Below, in pieces: positions 1 through 12,168 of a DNA stretch of 64,000 nt. Location of the stretch: positions 326,707,441 to 326,771,440 of the forward strand of contig CM023448.1 in assembly GCA_013339765.2 (NCBI GenBank). Reading direction: 5' to 3'. Made by a program: the position numbers and the translations under genes. How positions within the stretch are numbered: position 1 is the stretch's first letter; each line of letters begins with the position of its first letter. The notes beneath the pieces were generated by a model. The model saw only the letters and a program-made list of their open reading frames with translations, was not told the origin of the DNA and ran no database searches. Source of the stretch: Haemaphysalis longicornis (Eukaryota; Arthropoda; Arachnida; Ixodida; Ixodidae).

Positions 1-2124
1 CTCGCTCTCTGTTTTGCGGGGAGATGCAGTCACGATCGAAAGTATACGGGCTCAAGTGGCAATTTGAGAGGATTTTTCCTCCTCGTGGCAGAGCCATTGT
101 GTTTTGATTCTTCATAGGTTGAAGAATCGCACACACGCAAACAGTTGCAGGGCTCGAGCAGAGCACAGAAATCGCAGTTAATCTGTCCTTTCGTGGTCTG
201 CAAATGTTGGCTCGTCGTATTTGGTTTGCGTTCTGCAGCGCGATCTGAAGGGGATGCTGGTGACGTCCTTTCGCGAACCCTTAGCTTGGACGACGGCGTG
301 CGCTCTAGATGGCGAAGACGCAAAACAAGATTCGCCACTCAACCTGTCCAACTTCGCCGATCAGTCAGCTCTGCAAAACGTCTCTGTTGTCGCATCCTCG
401 CTCATTGCAAGTACACGTAATTATTAACAGCAACCGTTTTCTTATCGCGACCGTAAAATAGCGATTAGAAAAAGCAATACAGATCACTTCTGCATGTTTC
501 CTTTCGTACGAAGCTCACAGCAGCGCACCCCCTTTTCAATTGCAAAACGGCAGCCGCGAGAACGTTTAAAGAGTAAAGAAACAAACAAAACGCGAACACT
601 TAAATTCCCCATGTGTATTTGCTATAGAGGCAGAAAAGGCGGCTGTACAAGGACATGTCAAGGGAATGGGTGAAGTATACTAATTATGGGGGTAAGAGGA
701 CGGAGGAATATTGAACTAACATATACAGGAATGCCAAGCCAAAAAAAAAAATTGGAGAGGCACCTAAGACTGCTTACGTGTTGTAATGCGAAATCACTAC
801 GGCGATGATGGAAGTATTGTTGCATGACATGGTGCCGAGAGTACATCGCAGTGGACACAGCACCAATGAGAGTACTGTGTTCTCATTATTATCGCCTTGG
901 TCCTTCTCCCTTTGAGTCGTGTTATTCTTCTCTCCAGTCAACTAATGAAAGGCATGGCCAGTCCGAGCTGCGCCCGAGGATCGGCTGTGGGTAAGAGGAC
1001 GCCTGTTCTCGCGTTCCAAAGCCCCTCATTCGAATCGCAGACAACCAAACTTCCTTTCCTTCAATTTTATTCTCCTTGCACTGTCGGCCATTTTTGAGAC
1101 CATACACGGGTCCAGCCTACGCCAGACGGCGGTCTTTCGCCTTAAAATGACGCATAGGTACAGACATCGCGTCAACGATGACCGGAAGACTGTGAAAAGA
1201 GGGGCAAGAAAAGCGACGACCCTATAGTGTAAAGAGATATTGGGGCTGCAGCGTCGGCGGCCGCCACCGCCAAATGATGTAGCGCATCAAACGGAAACTG
1301 GGGCACGACCAGGCACAGGCCGATTCCCCGTTGACTCAATTCGGCGGCCGTAGCCGATCAGAGCCGGCGTGACATCGGTGGCGTCAACGACCTAAAGCGC
1401 TGACCCTGTGATAGTCACGATTGGAGCTCCACAAGGAAACTAAACTCGGAAGCAAATATCCGCGCATACCATCCAGTCACGATCTGCGCTTCTGCGTCGA
1501 GTTGTTTTCCAAATTCGACCTCGTGTTTCCAGCCTGTTGCTACCGATTACGACTGCCGCGCAAAAGCATCGCAAAAAGCGGCGCAAGGAGAAAAAAAAAG
1601 AAAGATAAAAGGCAACAAATACAGGCGCTGTGCACTTCTTTTCGTCTGTCCCCGGTTTCCTTTTTTTTTTTTCTTCTTTGTCCTGGCTCACCAAACTTCA
1701 AACCTTGTCACGCGTCATAACAACGCAGTTAACAGAATTTGCGAATTAAATTTTCAACGAACGATTTTAGGGCACGTGGTTCTACAGAGAATTGGACGCG
1801 AGTGATAAAGTATCCCACTTAAAAAAAAAAAAAAAACAGATCCTCGATCTGGTTTGGAATTGGAGATAGTACATGCATCCCCGAAGTTGGCCTTCCAACT
1901 TATTGGCGTTATAGCTCACATCGTGCATATACCCTTCACACCATGCTCGTTTCAGCCGTTCACTTTTCTCCACGAATGAACATTACTGAAACGAGGCGCC
2001 GAAGGTGGCCGAGGCGCCGAAGGTGCCGAAGGACGGGCCAGTTGCCCGGGCCCTGAACCTCAAGTCAAGGCCGTACAGAACCTTCGTTTCGCAGTTAGCG
2101 CCGGAGGAGGGAGAGAGCATTGCT
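1..2124. other. no gene recognised
   Basis: No reading frame here resembles a protein I know. The stretch holds short A- and T-runs (near 739, 1590, 1660 and 1821) and a small GC-rich direct repeat of the word GAGGCGCCGAAGGTG around 1993-2025. It could be intergenic or intronic. Confidence 0.5.
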
Positions 2125-2138
2125 TACTTGAAATTATA

Positions 2139-2376
2139 ACCCGCCGCGGTGGCTCAGTGGTTAAGGCGTTGCGCTGCTGAGCACGAGGTCGCGGGTTCGA
2201 TTCCCGGCCGCGGCGGTCGCTTTCCTGATGGAGGCGAAAAGCTGCTGCCCGTGTGTACGAGATTTCGGCGCACTTTAAAGATCCCCAGGTGGTCAAAATT
2301 AATCCGGAGCCCTCCACTACGGCGCGCCTCATCGTTTTCGTTGCGTCAATCAATCAATCGTTGCACAATCAATCAA
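2139..2376 (+). repeat. Ruka-type tRNA-derived SINE, full length
   Basis: The first 76 bases fold as a tRNA: a 7-bp acceptor stem CCGCCGC/GCGGCGG, an A box (TGGCTCAGTGG) and a B box (GGTTCGATTCC), the internal RNA polymerase III promoter. A tRNA-unrelated body follows, containing the word CCAGGTGGTCAAAATTAATC, and the element ends in AATC/CAAT repeats. It is flanked by a perfect 14-bp target duplication, TACTTGAAATTATA (2125-2138 and 2377-2390). Such an exact duplication suggests a fairly recent insertion. The family matches Ruka, a SINE described in ticks. It has no coding role and would be mobilised by a LINE partner. Confidence 0.9.
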
Positions 2377-3224
2377 TACTTGAAATTATATGAATTTAAT
2401 CCTTGCGTTAGGATTTCTTTTTTCAGAGGCCACAGTATCGTTTTTTAACCCTACCCGTGTACTCCAGGTGGTACGATCTGCCCTTTGTTGAGAAAACTTC
2501 GGTGGACGCCCATGTCCAACAGTAAAAACTTTCCGTGCACGTATTTTAACTGCATACAGGACGAATGATTAGGCGCTGCTGCGTTCACGGGAATAAAGTT
2601 CACGCGTGGCGAGCCCCGTTGCGAAACAAGTTGAACGTAACCCGCACTGCGACACCAGAGCGATGCAAGACGCAACGGCCCAGCACAGACTACATTTTTT
2701 TTCGGGTCTCGGGAATCATCATTGGCCTACTTAGCCGGCTGCTGCGGAATGATTGTGCATTGTGGTAAAGCAGATCCACAATAGCGCAGACGTATTTATT
2801 GCAGGTGCGGCCTTTGTCGACCCAAAAAGAAAGAACGATAGAACCAGCGCCCCTTTTGAATGCTGCCAGAAATTTTAATTGCTTAGCCAATTGTCAGATT
2901 CACTCGATTTGTCAGCCGACTATAATACGGCACGCTTTCACCCGGCAGGTCTGCATCCGACACCGTACTGCACTTTCGGGAGCCGCGCTGCGATCGAAGG
3001 TCCTGCGCCCGCGGCATTTTGACTCGAGCGAACTGCGAAGACGCCCATGCATCCAGATTTCGCTGCTCGTTTAATAAGAACACCTGCTAGCCTAAATTAT
3101 TCCGCGCCCCCCACAGACGGCGTGCCCCACAGGACGCGCCTTTTCTTCCCTCTGACACAGAAGAATGGATATTTGGGCTAGGCGGCAGTGGCTCTTGGAA
3201 GAAACATTGCAGAACGAAGCGGCC

Positions 3225-3381
3225 CGCTTTTCTGATGGAGGCTAAAAGCAAAAACGCCCGTGTGTACGAGATTTCGGCGCGTTAAAGATCCCCAGGTGGT
3301 CAAAATTAATCCGGAGCCCTCCACTACGGCGCGCCTCATCGCCTGCGTTGTGTCGGCGCGTTAAACCCTACAATCAATCAA
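3225..3381 (+). repeat. Ruka SINE, 5'-truncated copy
   Basis: This copy lacks the tRNA head and begins in the body at CGCTTTTCTGATGGAGGC. It ends in CAATCAATCA. A perfect 14-bp target duplication AGAACGAAGCGGCC lies at 3211-3224 and 3382-3395, so the truncation happened during insertion (incomplete reverse transcription) and not by later decay. Confidence 0.88.
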
Positions 3382-3730
3382 AGAACGAAGCGGCCACGAT
3401 GTAGGTACACCAATATAGCGCGCCAGAGCTGTGGTGCGCCTACCTTGACGCGTCCACGCGCAACTTCGGCTGTCTTTCCTCAGCCACTCAGCCCCGCGCG
3501 CTCTCGCAACATCCCTACTCACAAACGAATTTACGACTGATGCCTACTAATAAAAATACCCATCGGGGCGCCTCTCCACAATGCACTTGAATGATCAATA
3601 ACTGAGATTAAAGGAGCTGCGTACAAATCTCGAAAAATGGGCTCGGCGTGAGCGTCACAGCGCAGACACAATTTCAGTGTCAAATCGTTTACGCTGGCCA
3701 TGTTTTTTGTCAAATTCGCTCCCTTATAAG

Positions 3731-4509
3731 TAGGGTTGTTCGTTTTCGGGTAAAACCCGATTTTACCCGATTCTTACACCCCGAACTTGATTCGGGAGAA
3801 TCGGGTTAAACCAGCTTTCTTTCCGAATGGACCTTTCCAAAGTCGCCATCTGCACAATTGTGGGCTGACGGTCCGCCGTTCTAAACCAGAGCTTGCTGGA
3901 AGCCAGCCCCACAAGCACAGCTTTCAAGCTCACTGAGTAATGGCATGACTCTACCGCTCGCTACCCCAGGCTGGCAAATGCTGCACTGACATTGTTGCGC
4001 CTATATAGGAGCTGTGACGTCGAGAGAACTTTCTCCTAGATGAGATACGTTCGACAATCGGCAGCTCTAGAATGGAGACCGACATGTTGCGCATGCAGAT
4101 GATAATGTACGTAAAGAAGGATGTGCAAAAAATTGATGACCAGCTTTTTGTGAATAAAATGTTTCATTTTTTAGCAGTTACGAGTGCTCTTTTTATTGTC
4201 GTCATGACTGATTCACGCTAAATTTCGGGGAGTAGTTACTAGAACTAAAACCCGGATGTCCCACAGATTACCAGCTTCTAAAAAAACACCAATTTTAGCA
4301 CGTTAGAGTTAAGAAGCTCGCGATGCTTTCTAAAATAAATTGATTATATCGCTTAGTGCAGCTCAATTTTTAACCCGAAAAAAACCCGAATTTGGGGATG
4401 GTTTTACAAAAAAAACCGATTTCTCTCCGATTATCAGTTTGAGAAATAAGACCCGATTTTTACCTCCCGATTTTTAAAAAAATATAAAACCCGAAAACGA
4501 ACAACCCTA
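3731..4509 (+). mobile_element. hAT-type non-autonomous DNA transposon, copy 1
   Basis: The ends are inverted repeats starting TAGGGTTGTTCGTTTTCGGG and closing with the complement. The element is flanked by an exact 8-bp target duplication, CTTATAAG (3723-3730 and 4510-4517), the hallmark of hAT elements. The interior around 4018-4130 keeps the end of a transposase: VERTFS followed by a stop, then after a frame change DMLRMQMIMY, like the hAT C-terminal dimerisation segment. It is therefore a deletion derivative that needs transposase in trans. A 1.0-kb relative at 58311-59317 shares ends and interior. The body is rich in AACCCGA/TCGGGTT words near both ends, forming subterminal repeats. Confidence 0.88.
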
Positions 4510-4517
4510 CTTATAAG

Positions 4518-6319
4518 CAGCAGCTGCCCGTTCCAGTGCACTGCGGTGAAGCCGACTCTAGAGTTTAGGAGGGATGACAGGTGATCGCGTTAATTAACGA
4601 AATCACACACGGTGCACTGCTCAGAGGTAATAAGCCACCATTGATATGTCGGGTGCCGCAATCTCCCAGGGCGTTTTCATCAATAGAGTGGGCATGGAAG
4701 GACCGGAAAAAAAAATGACACGCTCGCTCTGGACGTAGCGCGCCTCTAACGTGCCGCCCATGAGTCGAGGGAAAAGCGGCATCGCGTAGCGCTGAGTCGA
4801 TCGCGCTTATAAATATATGGCCGGCCGGAACTGCAGACGCGGAGAGCTTTCTTTCTTGAATACATCAAGTAAGGATGACGTCAGCGAGACTTCCCGGTCT
4901 CCCCTTTCGCATCGCTGCCGTCCACCGCTACGATCCCCGGCTGCGGCCCCGAGTGATGCGAGCCGGGGTTCAGTCAGTGCGGCGTAATGACCTCCGCTTT
5001 GAGGCAGCAAAGTGATTGAGCGGAGCCCGAGGCTTTCCTTATTTCTGCTCTCCGCCATCGGTTTCATGCTGACGGACCCGCCCAGGCCAGTTCGCTTCGC
5101 CCATTACATCTGCTGCGCTCCGATGACGTCATTCCAGGGGGTGCAGTCGGGCAGAAGGGGGCCACCGCTGCAACCCCTTCTCGGGACTACGCCACTCAAC
5201 GCGCCTCGAAAACCGAGGACCGCACATAAAATGCGCACACCCACTGTTGCTGAGGGGAACGAGGGCACACCCTCTCAAAACAATGACTGGGCGCCGGGTC
5301 GTTGACCTGAGATTGATCGCGCCCATTACAAACGCTTAATTGGAATGTAAATACTTAATTCGAACCTTGATTGGGTGAAACAGAGAAAAAATTAATGACC
5401 ACCCGTGAAAATAGCTTAGTCACACGCAAAAGTGGGTTATAATTAAAACAAAAGGCCTTTTCCAGAGTTTCTACATTTCTTTTACTCTATCCCAAAAGTA
5501 ACACGTGACCAGTGAATGTTCGGGCAGAGACCAAGAAGCGGTTTGTGAACTTGAGAAAAGCCTCGACAACCAAAGCGGTCGACTCCTGCCACCTTCAGCC
5601 TCTCGCTGTCGCCGTCGAGCTGTAATCCCTCATTCCGTACGCCACCCAGAGCCTCCGCTTGTTGGGAGAGTGGCGGCCGCAGCGTATTTATGAATGCGTA
5701 TTTTTACTACCTCCCCAAAGGCGCCCAAAGGTTCGTTTTCTTTTTGATGAGCTCAGAGGGCAGAAGCAGCACATGCAGCGGAGGGGCGACGGAATGGAAA
5801 CTGCCGCGCACAGCCATCACTCTTTCGTCTGACTCGACAGACAGCGATTCGACAGCGGGAAATGATGCTGGCAAGAGTCGACGCATGCTCCTAAGGCATG
5901 CATCGAGAGTAGGACTCGAGACATAGTGTTCGTCCTCGTATTCACTGCGCGTCGCCTCTCCCAAACCGAAAACGCATGCCTCTGGTGATGTCACAGTAGA
6001 GTCACCGGTTCCCCGAAGCTGCACATGACCAAGTGTGTATGCTATCATCCTTGAAAGCACAATCTGGATTATCGCCACTCTCTGTTCAACGTCGTATACC
6101 TACCCTTCTGGTCTTTCATAGTTACTCAACCTAGCGCCGTAAAGTTCTCACCGCACCATTCTTCCATTTAAAATGTCCTGTTTGCGTGCTAGAAAAACTA
6201 TTATTTTTACGCCTGCATTTTTCCTCGTATTCCTCAAATTGGAACGACCTTCCACGATCCATTGTAGTGATCTACTGGCCACCAACTTACGTAGCATGTC
6301 TAGCAGATAACCTTTGCTG
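4518..6319. other. no gene recognised; GC-rich 4.7-5.3 kb
   Basis: The part from 4700 to 5300 is rich in CpG and contains a TATAAATA word and two TGACGTCA words (4876-4883 and 5124-5131). I see no protein of known family on either strand. From 5300 to 6319 nothing stands out. Confidence 0.4.
4808..4815 (+). promoter_or_regulatory. TATA-box-like word
   Basis: TATAAATA sits at the edge of a CpG-rich stretch, about 70 bases before a CRE-like TGACGTCA. No gene can be tied to it, so it may be chance. Confidence 0.15.
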
Positions 6320-6360
6320 CGTTGAAATGTAAAACGATTGTCCATTCCTTTTTAAACAGA

Positions 6361-6775
6361 AGCCCCGCAATTGCTCCTAAGCAGGAGCGACATGATACGC
6401 CATAAGAACACGAACGCATGTAAACCACAATTCAAAGGCATTCTGCATTAGGAAGCCATTAGTCCATTACTGCCTTACTATGCAGGCGTCTTTCTTTGAA
6501 ATGAAATGTCTGCCTTTGAAATGTAAAACGATTGCGTTGAAATGTTATATTGCTATGTCGAACAATGCTTTATGCAATACCCCATATTGGGAAAATGAAA
6601 ATTCGATTAAATGTCCATTTCGGCGCAACAGAAGCACCACAATTGCGCCTAAGCAGGAGCGACAAGATACGCCATAAGCACAGGAACGCATGTAAGCCAC
6701 ACAATTTAAAGGCATTGTGCATTGGGAAGCCATTGCTGCCATACGATGCAGGGGCCTTCCTTTGAAATCTATCGA
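6361..6775. repeat. 272-bp tandem duplication
   Basis: The block from 6361 (CAATTGCTCCTAAGCAGGAG onward) recurs from 6633 with scattered changes. Both copies end in TTTGAAAT after the word CATTAGGAAGCC or CATTGGGAAGCC. The substitutions show it is an old duplication. No coding role is apparent. Confidence 0.7.
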
Positions 6776-7949
6776 AGCGGGGAGGCTTCAGAATCAGCCA
6801 AAGCTAAGCGGAATGCGAGGCGGCCGGAAATGAGCACTCCAGCTGGACAGCTTCGTCCTCAAGAGGGAAACCTACTACAGACACTTGGGCTTAGCGGTAG
6901 GACGATCAAAATGTGTGGAGAAAGAATCCCTGTGGAGAATTCAGGCAGCGTGGAAAAACTGAAAAGAAGTTTCAGGAGCGGAAGATTGTGATCAAGCTAT
7001 GGGATGCGAAGTGTGCGTGTAACAGCGGTAAAGTCTGAGATGCGGTGTGCAATGGGAACGCTTTACTTTGAAGACCAGATGGGGAGAGAAAACAGCCGAA
7101 ATGAGACGGCTGCAGTAGGCATGCACAGTGAGAAGATGGAATGAGTTTGGGACGGACAGCGTCAGAGGAACCGTGAGGTCACCGACAGAGAAGGCCAAAG
7201 AAGGAAAACTGTGATGGTTCGGGTATACGCAATGAATGTAAAGCTTACGGGAAGGAGGAAAAAATTGCCCCCATCTCCCCGCGAGGGAACCCTGGTGTGA
7301 TGCGGCGCACCTGGGGGTTCCATTGGCGTTTCCATTGGGTTGATTCTCTACATCGCGTGAAACGTATTGTGAACGCGTAGGATGCCTTCCATCACATATG
7401 GATGTTCTCATACGCGGACGATGGGGGCAATTTTTTTTTTCACAGCGCTTGAAGGAGAGGAGACCGCGGGAGAGAGTCGCGCATGCGCGCACATGCGTAC
7501 CGGAGCAGCTGTTAATGCAGCGTTAACGCAGCGAAGCGCGCGCCAACCAAGCGCGCCAGCTGTCGTTATGCTAATGCTCCGGAGTGAGAGTGTTGCGCAC
7601 AGCAGTGGGAGAGGACGAACGGAGGAGAGTCGCGCATGCGCAGGTGGCGTGTGGACGGACGCCGACGACGCAGGAGGGACATGCCTCAGAGCAAGAGATG
7701 CGCCGCATCTAAAACAGGACCAGCGAAGAAAAGGAGGTGGCAGCACAGAGGAAGGCAGTGAAGAAAAACTTTCAACGGTAGAACGAAACATTTCTCCAGC
7801 TACACGACTTTCGATCAATCTTTCCGGTAATAATGTTGATAGTGACCGGTTTCTTCCTTAAATTATTTCTGATGAGATATGTTATTGCCTACCAATACTA
7901 TTCGCCGTTAAAACAAACGTAAAAAATGCATCGTCTTGTTCGCGTGAGT
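6776..7949. other. no gene recognised
   Basis: The open frames around 6992-7861 on both strands have no recognisable domain and lie in CG-rich sequence. The word GAGAGTCGCGCATGCG occurs twice (about 7470 and 7625), which suggests a decayed repeat. Confidence 0.4.
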
Positions 7950-8226
7950 GTTCAGCTGTTACAGAAAATGACCTTGCTGCTTTCACGGAAGATATTGCCA
8001 ATGTAGAATTGTTTGATACAGTAAACACTAACGATACAGATACAGCCTACAATTATTTGAAAAAATTCCTAGGAATTGATAAGGCGCATTTTCCCAACAG
8101 GACGTACGCCTGAGCAAATAAATCCCGGAAAAAGTGGCTTAATTTTCCCAGCAAAATTAAGGCGAATAGCGTAATGTTTAAGACTTTTCTTAATCCACGT
8201 GACCCCGAATTGTTTTCAAAATTTAA

Positions 8227-8752
8227 AGGAGCACTGACACCAATTTTCGGCGTTAATATTATTGCACAGTTCGCTTCCTTCACTCAACAGAATATCCTGG
8301 CTGAAATATGAGCCGCCTGCGACGCGAAAAACATAGTTCAATTGGATCTCATTTATCGCGCCGACGGAGCAGCGCGCGGAGCGGCACTCAGCAAATGGAC
8401 ATCAGCGTGACATCACCCCGTGAAGCCAAAAGAAGTGACGCGACAGCGCTCGTCAAAAACTCGTGACGTCACTTTACGCGCGCGGCCCCACGAGCGGCGA
8501 GCGGGCGCAACACCCTCTCAAGCGGGCGCCGGTGACGTCCGCACAAAGCGGTGAGGTCAGGCCGGGATTCTGTCATATGCGCCTTTCGGGATGAAAGCGC
8601 GGGAATTTGAAACAAACGATTTTCAGGCCGTTCAATGTAATTAACCGCTCAATGTAATTAAGTATTTGAAGGGCTGTTTCAGGTTCACCAGACCATTAAG
8701 CATCGATAAAAGCAATAAAAGTGGAACATAAAATTTTCGTGTCAGTACTCCT
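8227..8752. mobile_element. TTAA-flanked MITE inside the CR1-like element
   Basis: Short inverted ends, AGGAGCACTGACAC and its near complement GTGTCAGTACTCCT, are flanked by TTAA on both sides (8223-8226 and 8753-8756). Removing the element and one TTAA restores the retrotransposon frame (ELFSKF joins KACRNQ). TTAA targets are typical of piggyBac-type elements, but no transposase is present. The interior is CpG-rich and includes a TGACGTCA word (8464-8471). Confidence 0.8.
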
Positions 8753-9139
8753 TTAAAGCCTGCCGAAATCAACCGAACAAGAAGCTAAGACCGGCTAGCG
8801 ACACATGCCACTGTGCGGCGTTCGAGCCTTGCTGCGTTGCTGACTCTAATAAAACATGGGAAGACTGAATAAGACTATTGTGGACATCAACCGCTTCCCA
8901 CGCTACTGCTCCAGGTGAAATCGCGGTTACAAGATAAACTGTACCAGGAGGAGAAATGGGAGATGCTTTTAATATATACAATAGGCGACCGTTTTTTCGG
9001 ACTCCAAAAATTCGGGCTTGCTGGATATTCCGGACTTTACCGGGGAACCGCCAGTTGTCCCATAGGAGTAATGACTCGCGGATTTTTAGGACTGCTCTTT
9101 ACTGTAGTTACTTCGTGAACCGGCACTCACGGTGCAATA

Positions 9140-10298
9140 CAGGGTGACCAAAGTTAAGCCGACAGGTTTTTTTTTTTTTTAATAGGCGCTTAGATTTACG
9201 CGAAGACGACCTTTACAGTGAGGTTATGCGCCTAGGAGGACACATAAATAGGAGGTAATTATTGATTTCGGAGGCTTAATTAACTAAAATTGATTAATTA
9301 ACTTTTTAGTGGCTGCAGTAACCAGGCATGTTTGTATTGGAAAGTTAGACGCAATCGTGTTTCTACGCAGTTTCAATTGGTAGAATTCCTCTAGCGCATC
9401 CGTCCTCCGAGATATCGAACTGCGAAGTTTAATTGCCGTTCGCGTGATTACGCATGCTAGACAGGGAAGACCGGTGGAAAGCTCCTCCCTTTTGTTCTGT
9501 GTTCCGAAAGCGGTTCCGAGTACTGCAGATTGCAATAACGCCAGCCTAGATTGAAAGGATGCCAATTGTCACTTTTGCCTATGCCTCCACCCCGTTGTCT
9601 CACCAAACACCGTACACAGCAGGCACGTTACAAAAGGGAGGAGCTTTGCGCCAGTGTTTTCTGTCTCGCATACGTAATCATGCGAACGGCAATTAAACTT
9701 CGCAGTTTGTCCGAGTCCGTAGTCCGAGATATCAAATGGTGAAGTTTAATTTCCGTTCGCATGGTTACGCATGCAAGGCAGTCTGCACCGGAGCAAAGCT
9801 CCTCCCTCCTGTGACGTGCCTGCTGTGTATGGTGTTTAGTTCGAAAAATGGGTGGAGGCACAGGAAAAAGTGATAACTGGCACCCATTCATTCTTGGCTG
9901 GCGTTATCGCAATCTGCAGTACTCGGAACCGCTATCGAAACACAGAATAAAAGGGAGGAGCTATGCGCCGGTCTTGACTTCTAGCATGCGTAACCATGCG
10001 AACGGCTATTAACTTCGCCGTTCGATATCTCGGACTACGGATGGGCTAGAAGAATTCTGCCAATTGAAACTGCGTAGAAACACGATTGCGTCCAACTTTC
10101 CAATACAAACATGCCTGGTTACTGCAGCCACTAAAAAGTTAATTAATCAATTTTGGTTAATTAAGCCACCTATATCAATCATTACCTCCTAATTATGTGT
10201 CCCCCTGGGCACATAACCTCACTGTAGAGGTGGTCTTAGCGTAAATCTAAGCGCCTATTTTAAAAAAGAACCGGTCGTTTTAACTTTTGATCACCCTG
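9140..10298. mobile_element. palindromic TA-flanked MITE, copy 1 (double core)
   Basis: The ends are CAGGGTGACCAAAG and CTTTTGATCACCCTG, flanked by TA (9138-9139 and 10299-10300), as in Tc1/mariner-type elements. Over 100 bp of each end is complementary. The interior contains two palindromic units in a row. Each has arms carrying CGAACTGCGAAGTTTAATTG and AAAGGGAGGAGCTTTGCGCC with their complements, so the element can fold into a branched structure. It splits the CR1-like element. There is no transposase; the short open frames are products of the repeats. Confidence 0.8.
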
Positions 10299-10619
10299 TA
10301 TACTATTGTATCTGACAACGGTGGCGGTTTTATAACATGCAGACCATGTATATGAGCCCTGCAACCCCAAATGAACAGCTTTCAACCTTTATAACGATGA
10401 AAAACAGCCGGTACTGCAACGCTAACGATGTTCTAAATCCGACAAGTTTGTGGTCGAAATTTTAGCCTTAGTGATCCGCGATATATTCAATTTGTTCCTC
10501 CAGACTGGTGTTTTCCTTGACGCACGCAAGCCACTAAAGTGTTAGTTCTCCGTTAGAAGGAAGACAGAAAATCACCATTTAATTTGATACCGCTCCGCAT
10601 TTATATTTTGCCGAACGAT

Positions 10620-11810
10620 CGCTCCCTAAGGGTCGAGAAAAGGTAATTCCTTAGTGTGGTCTTTTTCACGGGAGTCACACACGCATCGCATAAGGAATCC
10701 CCCCACCCCCTCCAAAGCACACACACTACTACTAACCACTGTGGATTCGAGCCAGTTACGAACTCATATATGCACAGCGTCACACCTACGCACATCACAT
10801 AAACACCATTCATACGCCCTTCACGCCCGTGCACCTCGCGGGCTCAAGCGATCCCAACCCCGAAGGGAAAAGGGGGGGGGGGGGGGGGAGAGTAGTCAGG
10901 CCATCGAACTGCGCAATTAGTTATGTCACACGCATCCCGCCGAACATACACACAAAATCACAACATTCAACGCCCGATGTGGCATACACGCGCGCGGTAT
11001 GGCCACAGCTGACTCGGACGCCATTTGGTGCGACCGGCTCTAGCCGCTTACGATCTGAAACGCGGCTGTGCACGCCAACCTCGTTAAAATAGACCAATCG
11101 ATGGCGCTTTTAAACCGAAAGTCCAAACTCTCTGTGGAAAACAGCACGAATCATTGTCTTAACTGACAAAAACTTTATTATCCTGCGCACGCACGCTGAC
11201 GATGCAATTACTCGACACCGCCTGAAGGGGACAAGCAGAGCAGGGGCGACAAAGGCAGGTGCCCAAAGTTCTAGGAGCGATGTTTATTTAAACGCCAGCC
11301 TCCCTGTCACAGACACGTGCTTCCCCCGACTGTGAGCCGAACACGCCCGTACGGCTCACAAAAGGGCAGGCGAAGCGAGAGGAGGCTGTCGTGCGGGAAG
11401 ACGAAAAGGTCGTCGCCGCGCTGTCCACCGGGCTGATCAGCGCTGCGGAGGTGGAAGACCGTTCGCTCAAAGGGTTGTACCGCACAGCTCACTAAGGGCC
11501 TCACGTGGTACGCCAGGCGTCAGGACAAAGGTTCAACCTAAGGCACGAGCCGGCAGCCGAAAGGAGGCGTTCCGGCGCAACAAAGGGGCTACCGGACGAG
11601 ACAGAAATCGTGGCGTACCTTAGGATGTCCCGGAGAGGCCTACCCGCCCTGTTCTGGGACAGGGTTTCGAACAGGTGTAGGTCGGCATGGCAAGGGCTTT
11701 CAGTGGCGAGATAGCTCATGGGGAAACGAGGGGGAGATCGCCGCGCGAAAATGCAAGCCCAGCGTACGCTCAAGGGCAGCGGATGCTAGGATCACCACAA
11801 TGCACGTATG
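10620..11810. other. unresolved insertion in the CR1-like element
   Basis: This stretch separates two consecutive parts of the reverse transcriptase, so it is probably inserted DNA. It has a G-run at 10871-10888. On the minus strand there is an AATAAAG signal near 11180, within GC-rich sequence (11280-11780). That could suit a solo LTR on the minus strand, but I could not identify matching ends. Confidence 0.35.
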
Positions 11811-12168
11811 GCTTCTTTTTGCAAAGTTGACAATTTAATTCCTGAAGCCCAAGTTGGGTTCACGAAAAACATCAATCCAAGGTACTGACGCTAATTAACC
11901 TCAAAATGAATTTTACAATGCTTCGAAAATAGGAAACTTGAATTGGGTATACTTATCGATTTTACACAGGCTTTCTACACCGTAGTTCATGAGACTTCCC
12001 AAAAACTCAAAAATAATGCTTTGGAATCGTCCACTCATTGCTCGCCCCGTAGGTCACTGGTCGGACTTAGTGCTTCAGAACACAAATTATAAATCTTCAG
12101 CCCTAAACAGGGTCTTGATTTTGTTGTTCCAGAAACCAGAGTTCGGTTTCTTCCGCGTAGTTTTTTCA

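Noticed and set aside
2139..2215. Functional tRNA gene
   Set aside because: The tRNA fold continues into a SINE body with target duplications and recurs at 58500; it is a SINE head, not a tRNA gene.
9284..9891. Conserved small proteins on both strands (also at 12305-12841)
   Set aside because: The repeated peptides come from inverted repeats inside a MITE and appear on both strands.
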